Below the pieces are notes generated by a model. The model was not told the origin of the DNA, ran no database searches, and saw only the letters and a program-made list of their open reading frames with translations. This document shows positions 1 to 5,712 of a DNA stretch of 6,296 bases, piece by piece (position 1 is the stretch's first letter; every line of letters begins with the position of its first letter). The DNA comes from Firmicutes bacterium UBA3932 (GTDB taxonomy: Bacteria > Bacillota > Clostridia > Peptostreptococcales > Anaerovoracaceae): contig DGEG01000064.1 in the NCBI GenBank assembly GCA_002385825.1, forward strand, positions 1 through 6,296, given 5' to 3'. The translations under genes were made by a program, and so were the position numbers.

Positions 1-44
1 GTTTGATTTTCCAGCTCTTCTTTCCACTGTTCGTAGAGACTCAT
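1..44 (-). CDS. Start of an unrecognised gene downstream of hom (5' end only)
   Basis: On the minus strand an ATG at 44-42 opens a reading frame that continues without a stop to the window edge, giving MSLYEQWKEELENQ. The ATG overlaps the TGA stop of hom (41-43) in an ATGA junction, which usually means translational coupling within one operon. A GGGAGGA ribosome binding site (complement of 53-59) lies 8 bases before the ATG, inside the last hom codons. The 14 visible residues are hydrophilic and probably helical, with no signal peptide or membrane segment. They do not look like the start of an ACT domain or of homoserine kinase, and I do not recognise the family. The start is well supported by the overlap and binding site; the function is unknown. 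Confidence 0.7.
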   Translation of the reverse strand, partial: MSLYEQWKEELENQ

Positions 45-1060
45 TTCCTTTTTCCTCCCGATATGACAATATCGTAGGCAGCGCCTTTTACAATGGCGGT
101 ACCGATTTCAATCACATCGCCCATGACAGCGCTTCCTGTGGGGAGAGGTCCCGCACCTTTACCGTAGAACATCAGCTCACCTACCGCATTGCCTTTGACG
201 AAGATGGCGTTGAACTCGTTGTTGACGCCGGCCAGAGGATGGGATACGGGAATCAAAGTAGGTCTTACACTGTATGTGAGATTGCCGTTTTCCCTCTTTG
301 CAGAGCCGATGAGCTTAATCTTGTTCCCCGATTTTGCCGCCCGCTTGATATCGTCCTTGGTGATCTTGGTGATTCCTTCCGTAGGTATGGATTCGGGAGG
401 CACGCGGATACCGAAGACCAATGAAATGAGGATGGAAAGTTTATTGGCTACATCGATGCCTTCCACATCAGCCGTGGGGTCCGCTTCTGCGAATCCTTTT
501 TCCTGCGCAACTTTGAGAACTTCCTCATACTCCAGTCCGAAATCGGTCATCTGGGAGAGGATATAGTTGGTGGTACCGTTGAGAATTCCCATGATTTCAA
601 TAAAGGAATTTGCCTTGAGAGCGGTTGTCAGTGCATTGAGAATGGGGATTCCACCGCCTACGCTGGCTTCGTAGCGGAACATGACCTTGTTCTTTTCCGC
701 CGCTTCCCGGAGCTCGTCATAATTGGCGGCAACGGCGGCTTTGTTAGCTGTAACCACATGCTTACCGTTGTTCATTGCTTTGAGCATGAAATCCGTAGCA
801 GGTTGTATTCCTCCCAACAGTTCGATAACAATATCTATGTCCGGATCCAAGAACAAGTCATCGGGATTCTGGGTAAATAATTCTTTCGGAGCTACTACAT
901 CCCTTTTCCTTTCAAGATCTTTTTCAAGGATTTTCGTTATCTGGAAATCGATTCCTGTTTGCTGTTCGATTGTGCTCCGGTTCATTTCCAAGGTCGCATA
1001 AGTGCCTGTACCGATGTTGCCAAATCCCATGAGACCGATTCTTATTAACTTTTTTTCCAT
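41..1060 (-). CDS. hom: Homoserine dehydrogenase, short form without ACT domain
   Basis: Catalyses the NAD(P)H-dependent reduction of aspartate 4-semialdehyde to homoserine in the cytoplasm, the branch point to threonine and methionine. The 339-residue product has an N-terminal nucleotide-binding fold with GFGNIG at 12-17, the TANKA segment with the expected catalytic Lys107, and GGGIPIL at 135-141. NGTTNYIL lies at 161-168, and the full homoserine dehydrogenase signature A-x3-G-F-x3-DP-x2-D-x2-G-x-D-x3-K spans 185-207, including Lys207. The conserved GxGPLPTGSAV stretch lies at 302-312 and the protein ends about 27 residues later. Many bacterial homologues run to about 430 residues with a C-terminal ACT domain that senses threonine; none is present here. 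I chose the ATG at 1060-1058 over the in-frame ATG at 1099 because a perfect AGGAGGT (complement of 1068-1074) sits 7 bases before it and because the protein then begins at the Rossmann strand. It overlaps the next minus-strand gene by 3 bases. Confidence 0.95.
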   Translation of the reverse strand: MEKKLIRIGLMGFGNIGTGTYATLEMNRSTIEQQTGIDFQITKILEKDLERKRDVVAPKELFTQNPDDLFLDPDIDIVIELLGGIQPATDFMLKAMNNGKHVVTANKAAVAANYDELREAAEKNKVMFRYEASVGGGIPILNALTTALKANSFIEIMGILNGTTNYILSQMTDFGLEYEEVLKVAQEKGFAEADPTADVEGIDVANKLSILISLVFGIRVPPESIPTEGITKITKDDIKRAAKSGNKIKLIGSAKRENGNLTYSVRPTLIPVSHPLAGVNNEFNAIFVKGNAVGELMFYGKGAGPLPTGSAVMGDVIEIGTAIVKGAAYDIVISGGKRK

Positions 1061-1067
1061 CAATAAT

Positions 1068-1074
1068 ACCTCCT
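1068..1074 (-). promoter_or_regulatory. Ribosome binding site that fixes the hom start
   Basis: The complement reads AGGAGGT, a perfect anti-Shine-Dalgarno match, 7 bases before the ATG at 1060-1058. It lies inside the longer open frame that begins at 1099, so the longer start is unlikely to be used. Confidence 0.85.
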
Positions 1075-1130
1075 GCATTTTATCTACAATAAAATCCATT
1101 TAGTCTGTCGACAAAATAACGTGACGTACT

Positions 1131-1158
1131 TTGTCAATTGGTGCTATTATAATATAAT
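1131..1158 (+). promoter_or_regulatory. Candidate sigma-A promoter for trmL
   Basis: TTGTCA at 1131-1136 (five of six matches to TTGACA) and TATAAT at 1153-1158 (perfect) are separated by 16 bases. An overlapping TATAAT also occurs at 1148-1153. Predicted transcription starts near 1165, leaving a leader of about 110 bases before trmL in which I see no riboswitch or T-box features. The hexamers interleave with the candidate hom promoter on the other strand. Confidence 0.55.
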
Positions 1159-1186
1159 ATTTGAAAATAGTCTCGAATCCAATTGA
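1134..1186. repeat. 8-bp inverted repeat flanking the divergent promoters
   Basis: TCAATTGG at 1134-1141 and CCAATTGA at 1179-1186 are exact reverse complements separated by 37 bases. The left arm overlaps the trmL -35 region and the right arm lies just upstream of the hom -35. This could be a pair of operator half-sites, but each arm contains the AT-rich palindrome CAATTG, so coincidence in AT-rich DNA is a real possibility. Confidence 0.35.
1146..1174 (-). promoter_or_regulatory. Candidate sigma-A promoter for hom
   Basis: On the minus strand a perfect -10 hexamer TATAAT (complement of 1146-1151) is preceded at 17 bases by GAGACT (complement of 1169-1174), which matches the -35 consensus TTGACA at only three positions (GAC). 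The predicted start near 1139 gives a leader of roughly 80 bases before hom. A second minus-strand TTGACA at 1137-1132 has no acceptable -10 partner. The AT-rich context makes a chance TATAAT possible, so confidence is moderate. Confidence 0.4.
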
Positions 1187-1277
1187 AAATAATGAAAAAA
1201 TATTATTAGGTACACATTAAGGATGGATTTTCCCGTATTATTCATTCAAAAGAAAGCGGAGCAAGAGGATAAAGAGA

Positions 1278-1769
1278 GTGGAAATGCGAAAGACAGGACA
1301 TGAATTAAGTATCGTATTAGTCGAACCGGAAATTCCTCCCAACACGGGAAATATTGCAAGAACGTGCGCGGCTACGGGAGCCGGTCTGCATCTTGTAAAG
1401 CCTTTGGGGTTTTCTGTCGATGACGCACAGGTGAAAAGGGCGGGGTTAGATTATTGGGAATTCGTCAACCTGGAAATTCATGAAAACTTGGAGGAGTTCC
1501 TGGGAAAATATAAGGACAGACCCATGTACCTGGCAACTACGAAGGGAATAAGGGCATACACGGATGTTCGCTATGAAAGGGATGCCATGCTGATCTTCGG
1601 AAGGGAGACCGCAGGGCTGCCCAGGGACTTTATCGAAGAGAACATAGAAAAAACCATTAGAATTCCAATGAGCGATAATGTGAAGTTAAGGTCGCTGAAC
1701 CTGTCCAATTCGGCGGCCATTGTGATATACGAAGCGCTGCGTCAATTAGGTTTCCCGGAACTGATCTGA
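1278..1769 (+). CDS. trmL: tRNA (cytidine/uridine-34-2'-O)-methyltransferase TrmL
   Basis: SPOUT-class RNA methyltransferase of the YibK/TrmL family, which transfers a methyl group from S-adenosylmethionine to the ribose of the wobble nucleotide in certain leucine tRNAs. The knotted-fold motifs are all visible: NTGNIARTC plus HLVKPLGF at about 22-45, FGRETAGLP at about 109-117 with the conserved Glu, and the C-terminal IPMSDNVKLRSLNLSNSAA region at about 129-147. At 163 residues it is the usual length for this single-domain family (E. coli TrmL has 157). The start is GTG at 1278, with GAGG at 1265-1268 nine bases upstream; an ATG two codons later (1284) is the alternative and would remove only two residues. 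Its product has no evident functional link to hom or rpoN. Family assignment is firm; the exact tRNA substrate is inferred from the family. Confidence 0.93.
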   Translation: MEMRKTGHELSIVLVEPEIPPNTGNIARTCAATGAGLHLVKPLGFSVDDAQVKRAGLDYWEFVNLEIHENLEEFLGKYKDRPMYLATTKGIRAYTDVRYERDAMLIFGRETAGLPRDFIEENIEKTIRIPMSDNVKLRSLNLSNSAAIVIYEALRQLGFPELI

Positions 1770-1779
1770 GGTTAGTTCC
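1757..1779 (+). other. Stem-loop spanning the trmL stop codon
   Basis: GGAACTGAT (1757-1765) can pair with GTTAGTTCC (1771-1779) to form a 9-bp stem with two G-T wobbles. The five-base loop contains the trmL TGA stop. There is no T run directly after it, so it is not a standard intrinsic terminator; it might stabilise the 3' end of the mRNA. Confidence 0.4.
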
Positions 1780-1795
1780 CGGTAGGGATTAAAGC

Positions 1796-1818
1796 ACTAA
1801 ATTTGGGTTTTTAGTTTT
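1796..1818 (+). terminator. Weak candidate terminator after trmL
   Basis: ACTAAA (1796-1801) pairs with TTTAGT (1810-1815) around an eight-base loop, followed by TTT at 1816-1818. The stem is short and AT-rich and the T tract is broken by a C, so termination would be inefficient at best. Its position 27 bases after the trmL stop and before a likely rpoN promoter is what makes it worth listing. Confidence 0.3.
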
Positions 1819-1834
1819 CTGCCATCCTGAATTA

Positions 1835-1843
1835 TGGTATACT
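1835..1843 (+). promoter_or_regulatory. Candidate extended -10 promoter for rpoN
   Basis: TGGTATACT reads as an extended -10 (TGn followed by TATACT at 1838-1843, five of six matches to TATAAT). The -35 region at 17 bases spacing (1815-1820, TTTTCT) is poor, which an extended -10 can tolerate. Transcription would begin near 1850, giving a leader of about 95 bases before rpoN. Confidence 0.45.
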
Positions 1844-1895
1844 TAGCGATAGTAGATTTTATTTATTTTAGGTGTATGCATGAGATATTTTACGT

Positions 1896-1922
1896 GTAGA
1901 TATGAGTGTTCGCTACTTCTAC
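1896..1922 (+). other. Hairpin in the rpoN leader
   Basis: GTAGA (1896-1900) pairs exactly with TCTAC (1918-1922), and AGTG (1905-1908) can extend the stem against CTACT-side bases 1914-1917 across a four-base bulge. The structure ends three bases before the purine-rich AAGGGAG that may serve as the rpoN ribosome binding site, so it could affect translation. The stability is modest and not computed here. Confidence 0.3.
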
Positions 1923-1944
1923 ATAAGGGAGTGCGGGGGCTGCT

Positions 1945-3375
1945 ATGAAGCTGGGTTATGAACTGACAATTGAACAGACTCAGAAACTGATCATGACTCC
2001 TGAATTGATCCAGGCCATCCAGTTGTTGCAATTCAACACCCAGGAGCTTGAGAGCTATGTACAGGAACAGCTCTTGACAAATCCTGTGCTGGAAAGGGTG
2101 GACAAAACCGACGACGATATACATGACGGGGAGCCCGGCGAGGAAAACGACAGGATATCGGGGGGGACGGAGGAAAGCAGGGAGAGTTACGAATTCGATT
2201 GGGCTGAGCACTTCAAAGAGCACGGCTACGATGACATCAGTTACAGCATGGGCGAGGACAGCGACGATCAAAACGATTATTCCTACGAGCAGTTCGTTTC
2301 CTCTGAACCCACATTGACTGAACATTTGATGATGCAGTTGGAATTGGTATCCATGAAACCGGCATGCAAGATGATTGCCCGGTATATAATCGAATCCCTG
2401 GATGAGAACGGATACCTCACCTCCTCAATACAGGAAATTTGCCAGGTGTTCAGGGCCAGGGAAGAAAAAGTGATGGAGGCCTTGGCAGTGATCCAGGGCT
2501 TTGAGCCGGTAGGCGTCGGAGCACGGGATTTAAAAGAATGCCTGCTGATTCAGCTTAAGAACCGTGGAAAGGACAAGCCTGAAGCTCGCCTTATAATAGA
2601 AAACCATCTGGAAGATATTGCTGAAAACCGGCTATGCAACATAGCCAAAGCATTGGGCATTTCCGTAAAGGAAGTACAAGATATCAGCGATGAGATAAAG
2701 TCCCTGGAACCCAAACCCGGAAGACAATTCGGCAGTTCCAGCGATAATCGCTACATTGTCCCTGACGTTACTGTGGAGAAAGTGGGAGACGAATATGTCA
2801 TAATCGTAAACGACAGCACTGCGCCCAGATTGAACATCAGCCCTTACTATCAAAAGATGCTCAGGGAAGCGGACAAGGATTCAAACATTTCCAAGTTCCT
2901 TTCAAGCAGGCTGAACTCGGCTCTTTGGCTGATTCGCAGCATAGAGCAGAGGCGTCAGACCATCTATAACGTTGTCAAGGCGGTGGTAAATTATCAGCGA
3001 GATTTCCTCGACCATGGCCCCAAGCATTTAAAAACTCTTACATTGAAACAGATAGCTGACGAGCTGGGCATTCACGAATCCACGGTGAGCCGTTCTATTA
3101 ACGGAAAATATATGCAGACTCCAAGGGGTCTTTTTGAGATCAAGTATTTCTTCACCAGTGGTGTTACCGGTCAGGACGGTTCCAGCATTGCGTCAGAAAG
3201 TATCAAAACCATAATCCGTGAAATGATAGAAAACGAAGATCCCAAATCTCCTCTCTCCGATCAGGCCATCGCCGATTCCATGGAGGAGTGCGGTATAGAA
3301 ATATCCAGGCGGACTATCGCCAAGTACAGGGATGAGATGAACATCCCATCATCCACCAAACGAAAGCGGTTCTGA
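1945..3375 (+). CDS. rpoN: RNA polymerase sigma-54 factor
   Basis: Sigma factor that directs RNA polymerase to -24/-12 promoters and needs an AAA+ enhancer-binding activator to open them. The Firmicutes homologue is also called sigL. The 476-residue protein is full length. Region I (about 1-50) is rich in Gln and Leu and contains the typical QTQKLIMTPEL start. Region II (about 52-118) is a very acidic Asp/Glu/Tyr-rich linker. The core-binding region covers roughly 120-310. The helix-turn-helix lies near 365-387 (LTLKQIADELGIHESTVSRS), and the RpoN box that reads the -24 element is SRRTIAKYRD at 454-463. The start at 1945 agrees with the family's N-terminus. Its ribosome binding site is unusual: AAGGGAG at 1925-1931 is 13 bases away, and a closer run of five G at 1935-1939 is non-canonical. 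It sits directly before the gap operon. I see no -24/-12 promoter inside the window, so its target genes are probably elsewhere. Confidence 0.97.
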   Translation: MKLGYELTIEQTQKLIMTPELIQAIQLLQFNTQELESYVQEQLLTNPVLERVDKTDDDIHDGEPGEENDRISGGTEESRESYEFDWAEHFKEHGYDDISYSMGEDSDDQNDYSYEQFVSSEPTLTEHLMMQLELVSMKPACKMIARYIIESLDENGYLTSSIQEICQVFRAREEKVMEALAVIQGFEPVGVGARDLKECLLIQLKNRGKDKPEARLIIENHLEDIAENRLCNIAKALGISVKEVQDISDEIKSLEPKPGRQFGSSSDNRYIVPDVTVEKVGDEYVIIVNDSTAPRLNISPYYQKMLREADKDSNISKFLSSRLNSALWLIRSIEQRRQTIYNVVKAVVNYQRDFLDHGPKHLKTLTLKQIADELGIHESTVSRSINGKYMQTPRGLFEIKYFFTSGVTGQDGSSIASESIKTIIREMIENEDPKSPLSDQAIADSMEECGIEISRRTIAKYRDEMNIPSSTKRKRF

Positions 3376-3399
3376 TTTAAAATGAAATGCACCTTTCAA

Positions 3400-3414
3400 A
3401 TACATAGTTTGTAT
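3400..3414 (+). promoter_or_regulatory. Short inverted repeat in the rpoN-gap spacer
   Basis: ATACA (3400-3404) and TGTAT (3410-3414) are reverse complements separated by five bases, in the 89-base gap between rpoN and gap. The spacing of about one helical turn would suit a dimeric regulator or a small hairpin. No T tract follows and no convincing -35/-10 pair is visible in this spacer, so whether gap has its own promoter here or reads through from rpoN is open. Confidence 0.25.
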
Positions 3415-3451
3415 CTGGGTTCCTCATGATCCCATGCAAATAAATATCGAT

Positions 3452-3456
3452 GGAGG
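3452..3456 (+). promoter_or_regulatory. Ribosome binding site that fixes the gap start
   Basis: GGAGG lies 8 bases before ATG 3465 and immediately overlaps the alternative upstream ATG at 3450, which has no binding site of its own. This supports the shorter, family-standard protein. Confidence 0.85.
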
Positions 3457-3464
3457 AAATAGAA

Positions 3465-4475
3465 ATGAAAACGAAAATAGGCATAAACGGTTTTGGAAGG
3501 ATAGGTAGAAACGCTTTTAAGATCGCAATAGAAATGGGAGATGAGTTTGACATCGTTGCGATCAATGATATTACAGAACCGAAGACATTAGCTCATCTGT
3601 TGAAGTACGATAGCTGTTTCGGTAAGTTCGAGGGAACTGTAGAAACCACCGAAGATGCCATCATCGTAAACGGTAAAGAGATTAAAATATTGGCGAAGAC
3701 CAATCCGGAGGAATTGCCATGGAAAGAATTGGGCGTGGATGTTGTGCTGGAGTCTACAGGGCGATTCACAAAAAGAATCGATTCGGAGAAGCATATTAAA
3801 GCAGGAGCTAAAAAAGTTATCATTTCTGCCCCTGCAACCGGCGAAGACATTACCATCGTCATGGGCGTGAACGATGAGCAATACGATCCGGCAAATCATC
3901 ATATCATTTCCAACGCATCCTGCACCACCAACTGCCTGGCTCCTCTTGCCAAAGTAATTGATGAAAATTTCGGCATCGAAAGAGGATTGATGACGACGAT
4001 CCATTCATACACCAACGACCAAAAGATTCTTGATTTACCTCATAAGGATTTAAGAAGGGCAAGAGCAGCCGCCGTATCCATGATTCCCACCACAACAGGG
4101 GCAGCCAAGGCAGTTTCTTTAGTATTGCCACAGCTGCAGGGCAAACTGAACGGCATGGCTATTCGCGTTCCAACCCCGGCAGTTTCCCTGGTGGATGTTG
4201 TCTTTGAGTTGAAGCAGGAAACTAGCAAAGAGGAAGTCAACGAGACTCTCAAGAGAGCGGCTGAAGGCGATCTGAAAGGCATTCTCGGTTACTGCGATGA
4301 GCCTCTCGTATCGGTGGATTTCAAACAGGATCCCAGGTCTTCAATTGTGGACGCTCAATCCACCATGGTTATGGAAGGAAATTTGCTCAAAGTTCTATCT
4401 TGGTATGACAACGAATGGGGTTATTCCAACCGCGTAGTAGACGTGATCAAAATGGTGATCGATAAAGGTCTGTAA
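3465..4475 (+). CDS. gap: Glyceraldehyde-3-phosphate dehydrogenase, NAD-dependent glycolytic type
   Basis: Oxidises glyceraldehyde 3-phosphate with NAD+ and phosphate to 1,3-bisphosphoglycerate in the cytoplasm. The 336-residue protein is normal length for the family. It opens with the NAD-binding INGFGRIGR (7-15) and carries the active-site stretch ASCTTNCL (151-158) with nucleophile Cys153. The base His180 lies in TTIHSYTNDQ. Asp35 at the end of the second strand and the Leu191-Pro192 pair in LDLPHKDLRRAR are the features associated with NAD rather than NADP use, pointing to a GapA-type catabolic enzyme. The C-terminus has the usual SWYDNEWGYSNR (312-323). I start it at ATG 3465, because GGAGG at 3452-3456 lies 8 bases upstream; the in-frame ATG at 3450 overlaps that site and would add five atypical residues. 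The gene ends in tandem stops TAA TAG and is followed 14 bases later by pgk. Confidence 0.97.
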   Translation: MKTKIGINGFGRIGRNAFKIAIEMGDEFDIVAINDITEPKTLAHLLKYDSCFGKFEGTVETTEDAIIVNGKEIKILAKTNPEELPWKELGVDVVLESTGRFTKRIDSEKHIKAGAKKVIISAPATGEDITIVMGVNDEQYDPANHHIISNASCTTNCLAPLAKVIDENFGIERGLMTTIHSYTNDQKILDLPHKDLRRARAAAVSMIPTTTGAAKAVSLVLPQLQGKLNGMAIRVPTPAVSLVDVVFELKQETSKEEVNETLKRAAEGDLKGILGYCDEPLVSVDFKQDPRSSIVDAQSTMVMEGNLLKVLSWYDNEWGYSNRVVDVIKMVIDKGL

Positions 4476-4489
4476 TAGCGAGGTTAGCG

Positions 4490-5677
4490 ATGAAAAAGAC
4501 GATTAGAGATATAGATGTCAGAGGCAAGCGCGTCATCCTGCGCTGCGATTTTAACGTGCCTTTGGATGAAAAGGGACAAATAACTGACGACAGCAGGATC
4601 AGGGCTTCATTGCCTACTATAAAGTATTTGATTGAAAAAGGTGCAAAAATTATCGTGATGTCCCATTTAGGAAGACCTAAAGGAGAGCCGGACATGAAGT
4701 ACAGCATGGAGCCCGTGGCGGAGCGGCTTTCTTCCCTTTTGGGGCAGGAAGTGCTGTTTCGCAGCGAACCGCGGGTAGTCACGGATGAAATTCACGAATC
4801 GGCTGCCTGGCTGAAACCGGGACAGGTTCTGTTACTAGAAAACGTCCGTTTCCGGAAGGAGGAGACGAAAAACGATCCTTCTTTCTCAAAGGAACTGGCG
4901 AAACTGGCAGACATTTTTGTCAACGACGCCTTCGGTTCCGCTCACAGAGCTCACTGCTCTACAACGGGAATTGCGGAATATCTTCCAGGTGTTTCAGGTC
5001 TTCTATTGGAAAAGGAGCTGGAGTTTCTTGGGGAAACGGTAAACAACCCCAGGAGACCGTTTCTGGCTATCCTTGGCGGCGCGAAAGTCAGCGACAAAAT
5101 TCCGGTTATCGAGAACTTGTTGGATAAGGTGGATGTGCTTATCATCGGAGGCGGCATGGCCTATACATTTTTGAAGGCACAAGGCTACGAAATCGGCAAG
5201 TCCCTGCTGGAGGAAGACAAAATAGAAATGGCCTTGACCCTTTTCGCCAAGGCGAAGGAGCGAGGAGTAACTCTGTTGCTGCCCGTGGATATTTTAGCTG
5301 CTAAGGAGTTCAGTAACGACGCGGAAGCGGCTTATTACGATATAGACAGCATCCCGAAGGATTGGATGGGGCTCGACATTGGGGAAAAGACGGTTGAGCT
5401 GTTTAAGGGCGAGATCGAAAAAGCGGCCACAGTTGTTTGGAACGGGCCCATGGGCGTTTTTGAGATGCCTAATTTCTCCAAAGGAACAAAAGCTATAGCC
5501 GATGCGTTAGCTGCAAGCCAAGCTACCACCATTATCGGCGGGGGAGATTCCGCTGCAGCGGTACGTCAGTTTGGATTGGCCGATAAGATGACGCACATTT
5601 CTACCGGTGGAGGAGCTTCCTTGGAGTTTCTGGAAGGAAAAATATTGCCCGGCGTGGCTGCCTTGCAGGACAAGTAA
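4490..5677 (+). CDS. pgk: Phosphoglycerate kinase
   Basis: Transfers phosphate from 1,3-bisphosphoglycerate to ADP, making ATP and 3-phosphoglycerate in the cytoplasm, the step directly after gap. The 395-residue monomer has the normal two-domain length. The N-domain carries RCDFNVPL (18-25) with substrate-binding Asp20 and Asn22. It also carries SHLGRPKG (58-65), ENVRF (117-121) with the conserved Arg120, and the DAFGSAHRAH segment (146-155). The C-domain has the nucleotide-binding GGAKVSDK (196-203), WNGPMGVFE (317-325) and GGGDSAAAV (350-358), and closes with STGGGASLEFLEG (371-383). No key residue appears to be missing. Start ATG 4490 has GAGG at 4480-4483 six bases upstream. It lies 14 bases after gap and 35 bases before tpi, consistent with a single transcript. 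Confidence 0.97.
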   Translation: MKKTIRDIDVRGKRVILRCDFNVPLDEKGQITDDSRIRASLPTIKYLIEKGAKIIVMSHLGRPKGEPDMKYSMEPVAERLSSLLGQEVLFRSEPRVVTDEIHESAAWLKPGQVLLLENVRFRKEETKNDPSFSKELAKLADIFVNDAFGSAHRAHCSTTGIAEYLPGVSGLLLEKELEFLGETVNNPRRPFLAILGGAKVSDKIPVIENLLDKVDVLIIGGGMAYTFLKAQGYEIGKSLLEEDKIEMALTLFAKAKERGVTLLLPVDILAAKEFSNDAEAAYYDIDSIPKDWMGLDIGEKTVELFKGEIEKAATVVWNGPMGVFEMPNFSKGTKAIADALAASQATTIIGGGDSAAAVRQFGLADKMTHISTGGGASLEFLEGKILPGVAALQDK

Positions 5678-5698
5678 TTGGCAGCGGCGCGTAACAGT

Positions 5699-5704
5699 AG
5701 GAGG
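5699..5704 (+). promoter_or_regulatory. Ribosome binding site for the TTG-started tpi
   Basis: AGGAGG, a perfect Shine-Dalgarno match, sits 8 bases before TTG 5713. It is the strongest evidence that TTG is the initiation codon, since the first in-frame ATG (5746) would cut off the catalytic Asn and Lys. Confidence 0.85.
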
Positions 5705-5712
5705 AAGGAAAA

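Noticed and set aside
1061..1099. Longer hom start at ATG 1099 adding 13 residues
   Set aside because: The added segment contains the perfect AGGAGGT site for the ATG at 1060, and family members begin just before the Rossmann strand.
1061..1277. T-box or riboswitch controlling hom
   Set aside because: The minus-strand leader is short (about 80 bases) and lacks the T-box consensus, a specifier stem or a terminator/antiterminator pair.
1770..1944. Sigma-54 promoter (GG and GC dinucleotides at -24/-12) upstream of rpoN or gap
   Set aside because: I scanned both spacers for the TGGCAC-N5-TTGC pattern and found no pair with the required ten-base separation and flanking matches.
1843..2325. A 160-codon open frame on the minus strand over the rpoN leader and 5' end
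   Set aside because: It lies antisense to the well-supported rpoN coding sequence and leader, its composition is that of a reverse-frame shadow, and I recognise no domain or ribosome binding site.
3376..3464. Possible remnant of cggR between rpoN and gap
   Set aside because: Only 89 bases are available and no frame there reads as part of a SorC-type regulator; absence is clear but no relic is visible.
3588..4782. Several minus-strand open frames of 75-138 codons across gap and early pgk
   Set aside because: All are antisense shadows of strongly conserved glycolytic genes; none has a recognisable motif or plausible start context.
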